A program made the position numbers and the translations under genes. A model generated the notes under the pieces. It was not told the origin of the DNA. It worked only from the letters and a program-made list of their open reading frames with translations, and made no database searches. Source: Rana temporaria (Eukaryota > Chordata > Amphibia > Anura > Ranidae). From it: 64,000 nt of DNA. Of this stretch, positions 10,204-20,653 are shown one piece after another. The number at the start of each line of letters is the position of its first letter. Position 1 is the stretch's first letter. The stretch covers positions 327,200,720 to 327,264,719 of the forward strand of contig NC_053492.1 of assembly GCF_905171775.1 (NCBI RefSeq). The letters run 5' to 3'.

Positions 10204-13200
10204 CTAGTCCCCCCCCCGCTCCCATCTCACAAAGGGTTCCCATGTCTCCCTCACTATCTCCTCCCTCTCCCCTAGAAATGCCGTAAGGTTCTCCATGCAT
10301 TGCATTTCCTTGATTTTAGCTAGCCATTGTGCTTTACTTGGATAGCATGTGCTCTTCCAAAGTACCGGGATACACGATCTAGCTGTAACCACTAAATGTC
10401 TCACAAGGGATCTTTTGTATTTCTCCATTGACATAGGTATGTCTAATAGCAGATAAGTCGCCGGTTCCTCTCCTAGTGCTGTCTCCGTTATTTCTTCTAT
10501 CACTTCAGATACCATTTTCCAGAAATCTTTAACCCCCTCACAGTTCCAAAAAATATGTAAGAGTGTTCCCTCTTCTTTTTGACATCGCCAACAGGTATTT
10601 GACACCTGAGGGTAAATCTGGTTTAATACCTCCGGTGTCCTATACCATCGGCTCAGTATCTTATATCCTCCTTCTTGAAATTTGGAAGCGATTGATGCTT
10701 TATGGTTAAATTGGAAGATTTTTTTTTTCTGAATTTCCGTAAATCTAACCCCTAAGTCTGTTTCCCACTTCTGAATAAAGCCTATCTCTCGCGGTGCTTT
10801 CATTTCATTTATCAAGGAGTAGAATATAGAAAGTGAATGTCTCACCGACTCTCCCCTAAGACACATTTTCTCGAACTCTGTTGGTGTTTCTCTCATCCTA
10901 ATATGTCCCCGTATAGATCGAAGAAATCCCCCTAACTGTCTCCTCCTGTAGGGATCTATGTACTCTGATAAATCCCTTTCTATTTCTTCCTTTGTCATTA
11001 TCCGATTCTCTCTCTGGAAATGTATCAGTCTGGTTTGTCCGCTATTTTTTAAATTCGCGAACCCTAAGTCCTTCATACCCGGTACGAACGCTGGGTTCCC
11101 TAGGATTGGAGTCATCGGGTTCGCCCCGTTTTCATCTGTTACATTTTTAAATATTTTTTTCACAATGTTAATTGTCGTCCCTATCATCGGATGTCTTTTC
11201 ACTGTCTGAGGTATCACCGATTTCGAGAGCCATATTAGTCCCTCCAGTGGAATCTCTGTCACTTCTTGTTCTAGTAGAATCCAAGGTTTATTTTTTGGCC
11301 TTACACACCAGTCTAGTGCTCTCGATAAATGTACTGCCTCGTAATAGGCTAGCGGGTCTGGAAATCCTACTCCCCCCTTTTCCTTAGGTAATGTAAGGAT
11401 ATCTCTTCTTACTCTAGCTGGTTTCCCTGCCCATATGAATCCTACAAACTTCCCTCTGATTTCTTTGAGGACTCCCTGAGATATTTTTGTTGGTAGTGTC
11501 TGTAATAAATATAGCACTCTCGGCATTGCATTCATCTTAATAATGTTTATCCTACCAAACCAGGTAAACACCTCCTTATCCCATTTCTGTAGGTCCTTTT
11601 TCAATTGTCTTGCCAAAGGTGCTAGGTTTAACTCATGTATTCTGCTTAATTTCTTTGGAATATTAGTCCCCAGGTAACCTATATGCGAGTTTGTCCATCT
11701 AAATGGAAAAAAGTTAGTCAGTTGTTGTTGTTGTATAATGCTCATCTCTACCCCCATCGCTTCCGATTTGTTATAGTTCACCCTGAAATTTGAAAATTTT
11801 CCATACTTATCTATCTCAGCTAACAATGGGGGTAGAGATAGCACTGGTTCCGAGACAAAAAACATTAAGTCATCAGCAAATGCCGCTAGTTTCTGTTCTC
11901 CCCCCTTCGCTTTTATACCTCTAATATCTGTACATAATCTTATTGTCCTCAAAAAAGGTTCTAACGTCAAAATAAAAATCAGTGGTGACAAGGGGCATCC
12001 CTGCCGCGTCCCGTTTCGTATTTCGAAGGGTTTGGACATCATGCTGTTTATCTTAATTTTCGCTTTAGGTCTGGAATAAAGGCTCGTGATCCATCTTTGC
12101 ATCCCCTCTCGCAGGCCTATATGTTGTATAATTGCTTTTAAAAATTTCCAATCTACCCTATCGAATGCTTTTTCAGCATCGGTAGATACTAGTACTAAGG
12201 GCATTTTATATGTCTGCGAGAGGTGGATAGCATTTATTACTCGTTGGGTGTTTTCCCTGCCTTCTCTTCCTGGCGTGAAGCCCACCTGATCTTGGTGTAC
12301 CAGCCCAGGAATGTATGGTATTATTCTATTAGCAAGGATCTTTGCAAAGATTTTTAGATCGACATTCAGCAATGAAATTGGGCGATAGTTGGCACATTGC
12401 GCTGGGTCTTTACCCTCTTTCTTTATGACCGCTATGTGTGCCATTAGGGTTTCCTCTGGCATCTCCTGTCCCTCCCGTATCGAATTAAATGCATCTAAGA
12501 ATCTCGGCAACAGTTCTTCTACATATGTCTTATAGTACAGGAGGTTAAAACCGTCTGGTCCTGGTGCTTTACCTGGTTTTAACTGCTTTAGCGTATTTTT
12601 AACTTCTTCCGCTGTTATTGGGTTTTCTAAACTTCTTCCTATTTCTTCTGATAGCTTTGGCATTTCCGACTTCTCTATATACTCTTTTATTTTTCTCTCC
12701 CTCTCCCCTGTTTCTTCTGACTCCTGCTCCCCCTTCAACTGGTACAGACCCACATAATAGTTCCTAAATACTTCCGCCATTTCCTGTGGGGATTTTGTTA
12801 TCTTATCTCCTGTTGATTTTATACCCTCTATATGGTTTTGCGCTCTTACCTCTCCTAAAGCTCTTGCTAACATTTTACTTGGTTTGTTGCCAAATTCGTA
12901 AAAAGCTTGTCTACACCTTCTCAGCGATGCTTTTGCTTTATCCGTTAGTAATAAGTTCAGTTCCTCTCGTGTCTTCCTCAACTTCTTCTCTACCTGTATA
13001 GCTAATGATTTTTTATGCATTTTTTCCAATCTTCGAATTTCTCCTAACAAGGTTTCCATCTGTGCTTCTGTCTTACGTTTCCTATGGGACCCCAAAGATA
13101 TCAGGATTCCTCTAACAAAACACTTATGTGTTTCCCAAATACACATTGGGGACACCTCTCCTGCAACATTGTTGGAGAAAAACATCTTCATCTCCTGAAT

Positions 13201-13992
13201 TATCTTTCCTTCATATTCTGGGTCTTTTATAAGGGACTCATTAATTTTCCATTGCCATTCCCGTGCTTCAGTACTCCCCCATTTTAATGTACATTTTGTC
13301 GGTGCGTGATCTGATATTGAAAATGACCCAATGGAAGCCTCTTCTATACTTTGTAGGGAATTTTGTGATATAAATATATAGTCTATTCTAGAATAGCTTC
13401 TATATTTAGCTGAAAAGAAGGTGTAATCTTTCTCATAGGGATGATTGGTTCTCCAACAATCTACTACCTGTATCTCTTGCAAGAGTCTATTAGCTTTGCT
13501 TAATTTACTGTATGCCAGGTGTGAGGATCCCCTCGATGTATCTAGAATTGGATCCAAGGCAATATTTAGGTCTCCTGCCATTATTAAAATCCCCTCCATA
13601 TTCTGTTGTATCCTGTTTATGTATCTCTCTAATGCTCCAACTTGACCCTCATTGGGCAAGTATACATTTACCAGGGTCACCTTCCGGTCGTCAATGTATC
13701 CTTTCACAATAAGGAGCCTTCCTTCCTCTTCCTGTATTACGCTTAATTCTTTCCATGAGATATTTTTAGAGAGCAAGATTGATACTCCCTTTGTTTTTGT
13801 TAAAGTTGAAGAACTATGATACACCTTTGGGAATCTATAATTTTCTAGTTTTGGTGTTTTGTTTTTTTTAAAATGAGTCTCTTGGAGAAATACTATTTGT
13901 GCCTTCGCTCTCCATAATTCTGCCCTTAGTTTAGATCGTTTCTCCGGACTATTCAGTCCTTTGACATTATAGGACATTACTGTGATTGACAT
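10204..13992 (-). CDS. LINE C ORF2: endonuclease/reverse transcriptase
   Basis: Open for 1262 codons from the ATG at 13992, chosen because MSITVMSYNVKG starts the endonuclease domain; the frame also runs open ~86 codons upstream through low-complexity sequence. APE endonuclease residues are MSYNVKG (6-12), QETH (37-40), GDLN (140-143), SRID (201-204) and SDH (227-229). RT motifs are NYRPISLL (~535), STDAEKAFD (~603), GTRQGCPLSP (661-670) and FADD (705-708). A CCHC knuckle lies at about 1134-1151. The family nicks target DNA and copies its own RNA there. All catalytic residues I can identify are present, so it may be functional, but ORF1 is broken. Confidence 0.93.
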   Translation of the reverse strand: MSITVMSYNVKGLNSPEKRSKLRAELWRAKAQIVFLQETHFKKNKTPKLENYRFPKVYHSSSTLTKTKGVSILLSKNISWKELSVIQEEEGRLLIVKGYIDDRKVTLVNVYLPNEGQVGALERYINRIQQNMEGILIMAGDLNIALDPILDTSRGSSHLAYSKLSKANRLLQEIQVVDCWRTNHPYEKDYTFFSAKYRSYSRIDYIFISQNSLQSIEEASIGSFSISDHAPTKCTLKWGSTEAREWQWKINESLIKDPEYEGKIIQEMKMFFSNNVAGEVSPMCIWETHKCFVRGILISLGSHRKRKTEAQMETLLGEIRRLEKMHKKSLAIQVEKKLRKTREELNLLLTDKAKASLRRCRQAFYEFGNKPSKMLARALGEVRAQNHIEGIKSTGDKITKSPQEMAEVFRNYYVGLYQLKGEQESEETGERERKIKEYIEKSEMPKLSEEIGRSLENPITAEEVKNTLKQLKPGKAPGPDGFNLLYYKTYVEELLPRFLDAFNSIREGQEMPEETLMAHIAVIKKEGKDPAQCANYRPISLLNVDLKIFAKILANRIIPYIPGLVHQDQVGFTPGREGRENTQRVINAIHLSQTYKMPLVLVSTDAEKAFDRVDWKFLKAIIQHIGLREGMQRWITSLYSRPKAKIKINSMMSKPFEIRNGTRQGCPLSPLIFILTLEPFLRTIRLCTDIRGIKAKGGEQKLAAFADDLMFFVSEPVLSLPPLLAEIDKYGKFSNFRVNYNKSEAMGVEMSIIQQQQLTNFFPFRWTNSHIGYLGTNIPKKLSRIHELNLAPLARQLKKDLQKWDKEVFTWFGRINIIKMNAMPRVLYLLQTLPTKISQGVLKEIRGKFVGFIWAGKPARVRRDILTLPKEKGGVGFPDPLAYYEAVHLSRALDWCVRPKNKPWILLEQEVTEIPLEGLIWLSKSVIPQTVKRHPMIGTTINIVKKIFKNVTDENGANPMTPILGNPAFVPGMKDLGFANLKNSGQTRLIHFQRENRIMTKEEIERDLSEYIDPYRRRQLGGFLRSIRGHIRMRETPTEFEKMCLRGESVRHSLSIFYSLINEMKAPREIGFIQKWETDLGVRFTEIQKKKIFQFNHKASIASKFQEGGYKILSRWYRTPEVLNQIYPQVSNTCWRCQKEEGTLLHIFWNCEGVKDFWKMVSEVIEEITETALGEEPATYLLLDIPMSMEKYKRSLVRHLVVTARSCIPVLWKSTCYPSKAQWLAKIKEMQCMENLTAFLGEREEIVRETWEPFVRWERGGD

Positions 13993-15743
13993 TTTTCCCC
14001 CTTTTTTTTTTCCTCCTCTCCCTTTAAATTTTACCGTGTTCCCCCTAAACTGGGGATCGAGGGAGAGGAGGCTCCCCTCGGTTGCGAGAACACCCGTCAC
14101 ACAAGAGGGGTAGGGGGCGGGGGGGGGGAGGGGAGCGCCGTGCGCGCGAAGAGAGAGAGAGCAAGCGGGAAGAGAGAAAAAAAAAAAAAAAAAAAAAACA
14201 CACAACAAAAGGCCCGCACCGATTAATCCCCTAGGATCTCGGACGAGCAACTAACCAAAAAAAAAAAAAAACCCCCTAGCGTCTCTGACTTCCCTCCACA
14301 CGGAGGAGAGGCGCTAAAAATGGGGATCAGTATATGAGCACCGAGGCGAGTCACGCCTTCGCACAGGTCCGGGTGCACCTCATCTAATTATCTCTTGTAA
14401 ACCCCCCCCCTCCAATCTATCCGGTGGAGGAGTAGGGCCCAAACAGGGAATGGGGAGGAACCGGGTGCTGGAGGGAAAATACCCCCCCCCCCAATTGACC
14501 ACCCCCCCCGCCCCCCCCGCTCATCCACCCACAGCAACCTCCGCTTCTCCATGATCACAATATTATACAATATTATACATAAATTTTATATACATAACGT
14601 TCCCCTCCCCCCCCATTCTTCCCCCTCTCTCTCCTCCCTCCACTCTTTAACTCCCATTAATCCCGTCCTCTCCTTTCATTCGCTTTGGTAATTGCTTATT
14701 ACCCCCTCCTTGCCCACCGACCCCCCCCCCCTACCCTCCTATCCCAATCCCCCATCCTCTCCCTCCCTCCAGGTTTGACGTTCCCTATCCCCCCCCCTGT
14801 TACTTCAGTGAATTGTGAATTGACCCTGTGAAGGCCTTATGTACCCCTTATCTTTAGTGTCTTTAGTGTCACTAAATAATACTGGACATTCCCTATATCC
14901 CTCTAATTAGTACCCTTGTGAGGGGTTACTCTCATGCACCCCTGAATCCCTTCTACCTTAATCATATAGTGTTGGCCCCCCTTCTGATGAATTAGTGTCT
15001 TAGTGACATAGTGAACTCCCCTAATCCCCCCCGCCCTAACCCACCCATCCACCCCCCCCTTATCCTCACCCCCCTGCATAGAAAATACCACACATGAACC
15101 CCCCCAAAAAAGAAAATTAAAAACGCCCAAAAAAGAAAATTAAAAAAAAATATATATATATATGAAAACCCCCCCCCCCCCAAAAAAAAACAAAGAAGCC
15201 CATAGATATCCCTCCCCCTCCCCCCTCAAACCCCAAAATACACCAAACCCTCACCTCCGTCCCACCCATCCCCCCCCCTTCCCTTCCCTTCCCTCCCTAC
15301 GGTGGACAAGAAGACTAATCATATCCGCATCTCTTAAACCCAAAACGCATGCATAGCAATATTACATATCATTGTTACGCCATCAGTAGAACTTTCTTAT
15401 TCAATGTCTATGCAAGAATCACAAAATTATGTCCTTTCCGGGTTAAAGTTTGAAAAAAAAAAAAAAAAAAAAAAAAAAGAAAAAAAGAAAAAGGGTTTCC
15501 TAATCAAAAACCAGCAACTTCCAGCTTTCAGGTTTCAGGTTTTTACCCCTCTCTGTTCAAAATACGAGATATCTCTCTCAAAAAAAAAAAAAAAAATTTT
15601 ATATAAGGAAGAGAGTCCTAGAAAAAGAAAAAAGACAAAGGACCCTTCCATTAGAGAAAGGGGCAAAGAGAGAGAGAGAGGTCCAGGGTCCGCAAGGCGA
15701 GAAAGAGGGAAGGGCGAATGCACACTGTTATTCTCATCTCATC
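13993..15743 (-). other. LINE C inter-ORF spacer, G-rich on the sense strand
   Basis: 1.75 kb between ORF1 and ORF2 with no supportable gene. On the plus strand it is dominated by C-runs (14401-14520, 14710-14800, 15020-15080, 15168-15300) and long A-runs (14169-14199, 14257-14270, 15452-15478). The element's RNA would therefore be rich in G-runs. Confidence 0.6.
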
Positions 15744-17173
15744 TCATATCCTTTCGAAGCCACTCTCGGCTGGCGTCAGATCCAACCAGTTTGGTACCTC
15801 TATGGGCGTTGTACCCAGAAATTCGAAAAGTGCTGGGAGCTGTGATGGTTCTCTTAGATTAAAATTTCTGCCACCCCTTTTAATATTAATAGCCAGCGGG
15901 TACCCCCATCTGTATGTGGCCTCTTGGGAGCGTATGTGCTCAAGCAACGGCCGTAACAAGCGGCGTCTTGCCTTTGTTTGCCAACATAAATCTGGGAACA
16001 ACTGTATATTCGACCCCTCCCATTCCACCTCTCCAGCTTTCCAGGTCTCCCTCATAATATCCTCCTTTATTCCAAAAAAATGTATCCGACACAGTACATC
16101 TCGAGGGTCACTCTGATCTAGATTCCTTGCTGCGGGAATCCTATGTACTCTATCCAGCTCTATTGGTGATCCTGGGCTTTTTTTTAGGATTTTATTAAAA
16201 ATTGCTGGGACAGCCTCCCTTAATGCCAGCCCCTCGCAGCTTTCCGGTATGCCTCTTATGCGAACATTGTTTCTCCTGCTTCTATTGTCAGCTTCTTCTG
16301 TCTTTAATTGCAATCTAATCAGCTGCTGTTGCTGTATTTGGACTTTTCTTTCCAGTGCTTCCAATCTACAGTCCCCTGTGGCTTGCTGGCTCTCTAAGAC
16401 AGATATTTTTTGTTCACCGGCGGATACTCTTACCCGCACCTCCTCCATCTCCTCCTTCAACATGCCAGTTATATCCATCAGCATTTTTTGAATGTCCTCT
16501 TTTGATGGGAGGGCCTGGATAAGCCTACTTAGTTGTTTCATATCAGGGGGTAGCCCTTGCTCACATACCTCCGTCATTACCCCTGCACTCTGGGGATCTG
16601 GCTGTATGTTCCCCCCCACCGGACCATCATCCTGCCTTAATTTGTCCACTTTATTGTCCTGGCTTCAGATGTATTTGTTACAGGACGTGTTTCCGTAGGC
16701 ATTACAATATAGTCCCCTGCCAGGTCTCGTGTACCTTGTACAGTTAATGCTTTAATTATTGATACTATCTGTACCTCTGCAGAGGGGTGTGGGGTCCCTC
16801 TGAGCTGCTCCTCCGTCTCTGTCTCCACCTCAGGGGGTACTGTAGAGCTTCCTGTTGCGGCTGTCTCTCTCAGCGTCTCCCGGCTCTGCGCTGTAACCCC
16901 TGGAGCTGTAGTTGGGGCTATAGATGTTATGGTCCCCACCGCTCCGGCGTCCAGCCTTTTTCCTTCAGCTCTCACCTCTGCCGCTGCTCCAAGTGTCACA
17001 GCGGCGGCTTGGTAGGAACTTTCTATGAGGGATTTCCTTTTTAGAGTGCTGCGTCCACCAGCGTCTGCCAGCTCTGTGCTCTCCCTCCTCACCGTCATAT
17101 ACCTCGTTATATACGTGTGACTAGGCGTTTGTATGCTTCCCGAGCTTCCAGCTCTCCTTCCCCGCCGCGGCAT
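15744..17173 (-). pseudogene. LINE C ORF1: coiled-coil RNA-binding protein
   Basis: Starts at 17173 (MPRRGRRAGSSG) and reads ~170 codons of low-complexity N-terminus. It then needs one frame change near 16650-16670 to enter the 300-codon remainder. That part has a predicted coiled coil (KEEMEEVRVRVSAGEQ to QIQQQQLIRLQLK). It is followed by the RRM-like block (RRNNVRIRGIPESCEG, then DRVHRI) and a C-terminal domain ending at 15744. This is the usual L1-type ORF1 order. The single frameshift is the only lesion seen. Confidence 0.85.
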
Positions 17174-17380
17174 CAGCTGTTCAGGTGACGCTACCGAAGC
17201 CGCTCTCAGGTGTCGCTACGGAAGCCGCTCTCCCCGCCTGTCGTCTCCAATGCTGGTCGGGGTTTCAAATCCTCCGCTCTCCTATCGAAGTGCACCACGG
17301 ACCTCTGCTGAATTAGCGCGCTCTCACTCCTCCATGCTCACGCTACCGTCCCCGGAAACGGAAGTCGTTGAGGTGCTTTA

Positions 17381-18177
17381 AAGGGAACCCTATGGGCCCT
17401 CTCTATAGAGAAAAACGATGAGAAGCTATTGGCGCCAAAGATTTCCCTGCACCAGCCCTCCATGAAAACTATGGGATTTGGGCCTTCACAACGCTCTGGG
17501 AGGCCTATCACTCTCACGTTGTTCAGACAGAGACTATTTTCCATTATGTCTAGCTTAATCGATTGAAGGCCTGATTGCTCCTGAACCTTCCTGAGTTCGC
17601 CCTGAAGTGGATACAAAACATCTTCTACTGCACTTAATCTTTCCTCCAAAGCGTTAGTCCTTACCACAGTCCTATGCAGCTTGTGATTCATTGATAGCAA
17701 TTCCTCTTTTAGACTCGTTAACTGGTTATCAAAATTAACCATGTAGTCCTTACACGAGTTAACCGCACACAACACATCTCTCAATGTGGGTTCCTCCTTT
17801 GCAGCCACCCCAGCTACTGGGGGCGCAGGCATAACAGATATTGCAGGGGTTGCAGGTGTAATTACATTTCCAGAGACTTCTCCCCCCGACCCTTTAGTAC
17901 TCACATTTTTGACGTTTGATGTGTTGGATGTACTGGATGTGCTGGTTGTTTTTGCAGCAGCTGGGCCCTGGCTCTTTCTATCTGACGAAGGTCCCGTCTG
18001 TGACTTGGCCTGTGATGTAACTGGAGGAAGGTGACCCTTTGCTGGCGAATTAGACGTGGTATGCGCAAATAGCTTAGGGGCCGCTGCTGCCTGGTTACTC
18101 TTGGCAGATCTGGTAGTTGATATCCCTTCCTGGAGTTTTTGGTCCTCGAGCCCCCGCTTCTTAGCTGCATTAGCCAT
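17381..18177 (-). pseudogene. LINE A ORF1, N-terminal part
   Basis: Starts MANAAKKRGLEDQ at 18177. A Ser/Thr/Ala-rich linker is followed by a coiled coil (SLKEELLSMNHKLHRTVVR) and the RRM-like block (NNVRVIGLPERCEGPNP), where LINE C interrupts it after the HRVPFKAP region. It is co-linear with LINE B ORF1 (43702-44805). No stop is seen in this part; the lesion is the insertion. Confidence 0.88.
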
Positions 18178-18939
18178 ATTGTGTCTCTGGGGGCTTTTAA
18201 ATTAGTGCTGGGGGTGCCCAACAACAGCTCAAACGTTCCACAACTCAGTAGAAAACCAAGCAAGACAAGAATCTGTCCAGGGTTACCCCCCAGGTGGGAA
18301 GTTCCTATATAAGCTCTATATATTGTGCCAAGCCACCCTACAGCAGATATTTGCTTTTGTGGAGCACCCCAGAAACATAGGTACAGCACCAGCCTTATTC
18401 GATTGCAGGCGCCACTCGCCGCCACTCACCGCTCGCACTGTCCGTTCCCCCTGCAGCGGGATAGCGAGATCTTGCGATGCCCCCGAAGTCTCGCGAGATC
18501 ACGGGCCGTGAAGCCCAGGTTTCCCCGCTCCTCAGGAGGGTTTGTCTGACAGTTCCGCCAATTCCGGACGGAAAAAGACGAGAGTCCGCTCTCACACCCA
18601 CACCCCCAGAGGCAGCCAACCACCGCTCGGGGCACAAGCTCCGGTCTCTGGCCCCCCGCACAGCCGAGACTCTCTCTCACAGCCCAGGTAAGAGTGGGGG
18701 GGGGGGGTATGGCTGGAGATGTCGGCACAGCGCTGGTCTCTTAGGAAAGTCTGGAAGCCAACAGTCAGTAGCAGTAAAAAGCACAGAAGCGCAAAAAAGG
18801 TATTGGCTTAAGGGGACTCAGGCATCTAAAGTGTCAGTGGGTTCTCTTCAGAGAGGGGAGGAGAGAGGAGCGAAGAGACTCTCACGCAAGTCAGGCATTC
18901 TCATTCTCACTCTCACACTCTCCTGCATCCGGTCACCGG
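18178..18939 (-). other. LINE A 5' leader
   Basis: ~760 bp between the 5' end (CCGGTGACCGGATGCAGGAG on the minus strand) and ORF1, GC-rich and without a gene. Only its first ~45 bp resemble the LINE B leader; the remainder differs. Confidence 0.6.
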
Positions 18940-18951
18940 ATGACACAACAT

Positions 18952-20389
18952 AATGTGAAGTAAATAGATAGCGGCAATGATGGAGGAGTGGCCGAGCCGT
19001 CCCTCCAATTTGAGTGTATACAACGCTGAACCCGAGCGGAGGCTCGGATGCTTGCCTTGGTCCGCTCTGTGACTGCTGGGATTGGCCGGCCACCGTACCC
19101 TCCTATTGGAGGGATGGCTCGGCCACTCCTCCGTCATTGGAGACACGTTTCCGCGTTTTTTGCATCAACACGCATGCGTGGATTGCGGCTTCCAGACTGA
19201 GGGCTTCCCCCAGCCAACAGGTCACCTCCCCCTGCCCACTGACGCTATGTACGCCGCCCACCTCACACGTGATCCGGCTTCATCATAGCGAGTCGGGTAT
19301 ATTAGAGCCCCGCCAGCTGACGCCGTCAACGTGAGCTCTGCTGGGTGAGCCTCTATCCCTGGACTGTTGGTGACACAGGTATATCATTATCCACATATCT
19401 TTATAGCAGTTAGGCTATTAAATCTTGTATCTACCACTCCTCTTATTGGGCATCTTATATCCCTTTGTGGATGTAATCGGGCCATCTGTATGCAGTATTT
19501 AACCAGCTACAGAGGAAACAAGCGCATCACTCTAGGTCTTTCACACCATTACCCTTGTGAAGATATATATGTATTATATATTTTCTTTTTCTTTCTATCT
19601 CTTGTTTTCCACAGTTCTGATTGACCAGAACTTGGCAGCTGACTAAACAATACCACCTCCGCACCATGTGTTGTATAAGCGTTTGAACAGTGATTGCGCA
19701 CATATTTTACCTTTTTTCCCAGCATCTGCTTACAAAAGTATTAATTTACACAAAAGTAAGTAGAGTTTGTATTTTTGTTAATTAGAATTAATATATAGAT
19801 GCTCTGTACACCATAATCTGGGGTTCAGCTCACCCTATACCTCTCTCAATAGGTCTGCATACAGCTGGATGGGCTGTGTATGCATTTTAGACATACCCTC
19901 CGAGACAGGGTCTATCTGCTCAGGGGAGACTGTTTCCACTGCGTTACTCGAGTAACTCTCCGGTTTATTTTTTGAGGTATGGCTCAAGTCTTAAACTAAT
20001 TGAACAATATAGACCTGCTTTATAAAACACATTTTACTCCTTAATGTAATCTTATACATCATGAAATCTGTGTAATTTATGTACGCTGTATCTAAAAAAT
20101 CTAAAAATTTAAAAATATTTAATCGTTTGATAATTTTATCTGTTTGAATTATCATTATTTGTTATTTGATTTTTGATACTTTTTTCATATAAATCACTAT
20201 TTACCCGTGTGTTCCCGAAGAAGCCCCATATTAGGGCGAAACATGTAGAATTAATAACACGGGTGTTTCGAAGAAGTCTCGTTGCACATGATTGCATAAG
20301 TAGCACTTTTTCTACAATGATATGTATTAATAAATGTTACAATTTTATATCAAAATACCAGTTTGTTCTATTCATGTGTTGTGGGTTTG
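18952..20389 (+). repeat. PLE-like segment between inverted arms
   Basis: Non-coding. It contains an inverted pair (18977-19012 with 19100-19140, GGAGTGGCCGAGCC against GGCTCGGCCACTCC) and a degenerate hammerhead-like motif near 20213. It is edged by an inverted ~32-bp sequence (ACATAATGTGAAGTAAATAG at 18950 and its complement near 20400). The layout resembles a Penelope terminal repeat, but no PLE protein remains and no TSD was found. Confidence 0.45.
20213..20249 (+). ncRNA. Degenerate hammerhead-like motif
   Basis: CCGAAGA (consensus CTGANGA), a GCCC/GGGC stem II, then GAAAC-AT-GTA. The core T is changed to C, so activity is unlikely. Confidence 0.35.
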
Positions 20390-20640
20390 GTGAAAATCGC
20401 CGCTATCTATTTACTTCACATTATGTTGTGTGTGTCATATCTTTCCCTTTTGCATCACGAAAGTCCCATATCCTACCCCGATCCGGGAATTTTTCTAAAC
20501 CTTATATCAGAGTCCACTGCATTCCCATTTACATCAGAGTTCCCACTTAAATCATGGTCTGCAGCATTGCCCTTTACATCAGTGTTCCCCTTTACATCAG
20601 GTTTCGCAGAGTTCCCCCTGTAAGATTCAAAGGGATGAAG
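20390..20640. repeat. Right arm of the old inverted repeat
   Basis: Reverse complement of the sequence formed by joining 1081-1322 to 18952-18985. It includes degenerate ~25-35-bp units (TTTACATCAGAGTTCCC) also seen at 900-1190. Confidence 0.65.
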
Positions 20641-20653
20641 GCCCAGAGACATA

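Larger units (their letters stand above)
9880..17366 (-). mobile_element. LINE C, near full-length L1/Tx1-type element
   Basis: A 7.49-kb minus-strand LINE inserted in ORF1 of LINE A, with the 14-bp duplication GTTGAGGTGCTTTA at 9866-9879 and 17367-17380. The tail is a T-run on the plus strand at 9880. It carries ORF1 (17173-15744, one frameshift), a long spacer and an open ORF2 (13992-10204). Its proteins differ clearly from those of LINE A/B, so it is a separate family. The short 5' UTR (~190 bp) and complete coding order suggest a nearly complete, fairly recent insertion. Confidence 0.92.
1323..18939 (-). mobile_element. LINE A, L1/Tx1-type, split by two insertions
   Basis: A minus-strand non-LTR retrotransposon of ~6.0 kb once the inserts are removed. 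It is bounded by the 12-bp duplication ATGACACAACAT at 1311-1322 and 18940-18951. From 5' to 3' it has a leader (18939-18178), ORF1 (18177-17381 continuing at 9865-9549), a spacer (9548-8684), ORF2 (8683-6271 continuing at 2158-1778) and a 3' UTR (1777-1323) with an A/T-rich tail. LINE C sits in ORF1 and a Penelope-like element in ORF2. Protein identity to LINE B (42301-48763) is high throughout. It is dead: it has stops, frameshifts and a ~0.9-kb in-frame deletion in the reverse transcriptase. Confidence 0.9.

Noticed and set aside
1081..20640. Calling 1081-1322/20390-20640 the terminal repeats of one giant DNA transposon
   Set aside because: No target-site duplication or transposase belongs to these arms, and the arms themselves contain minisatellite-like units.
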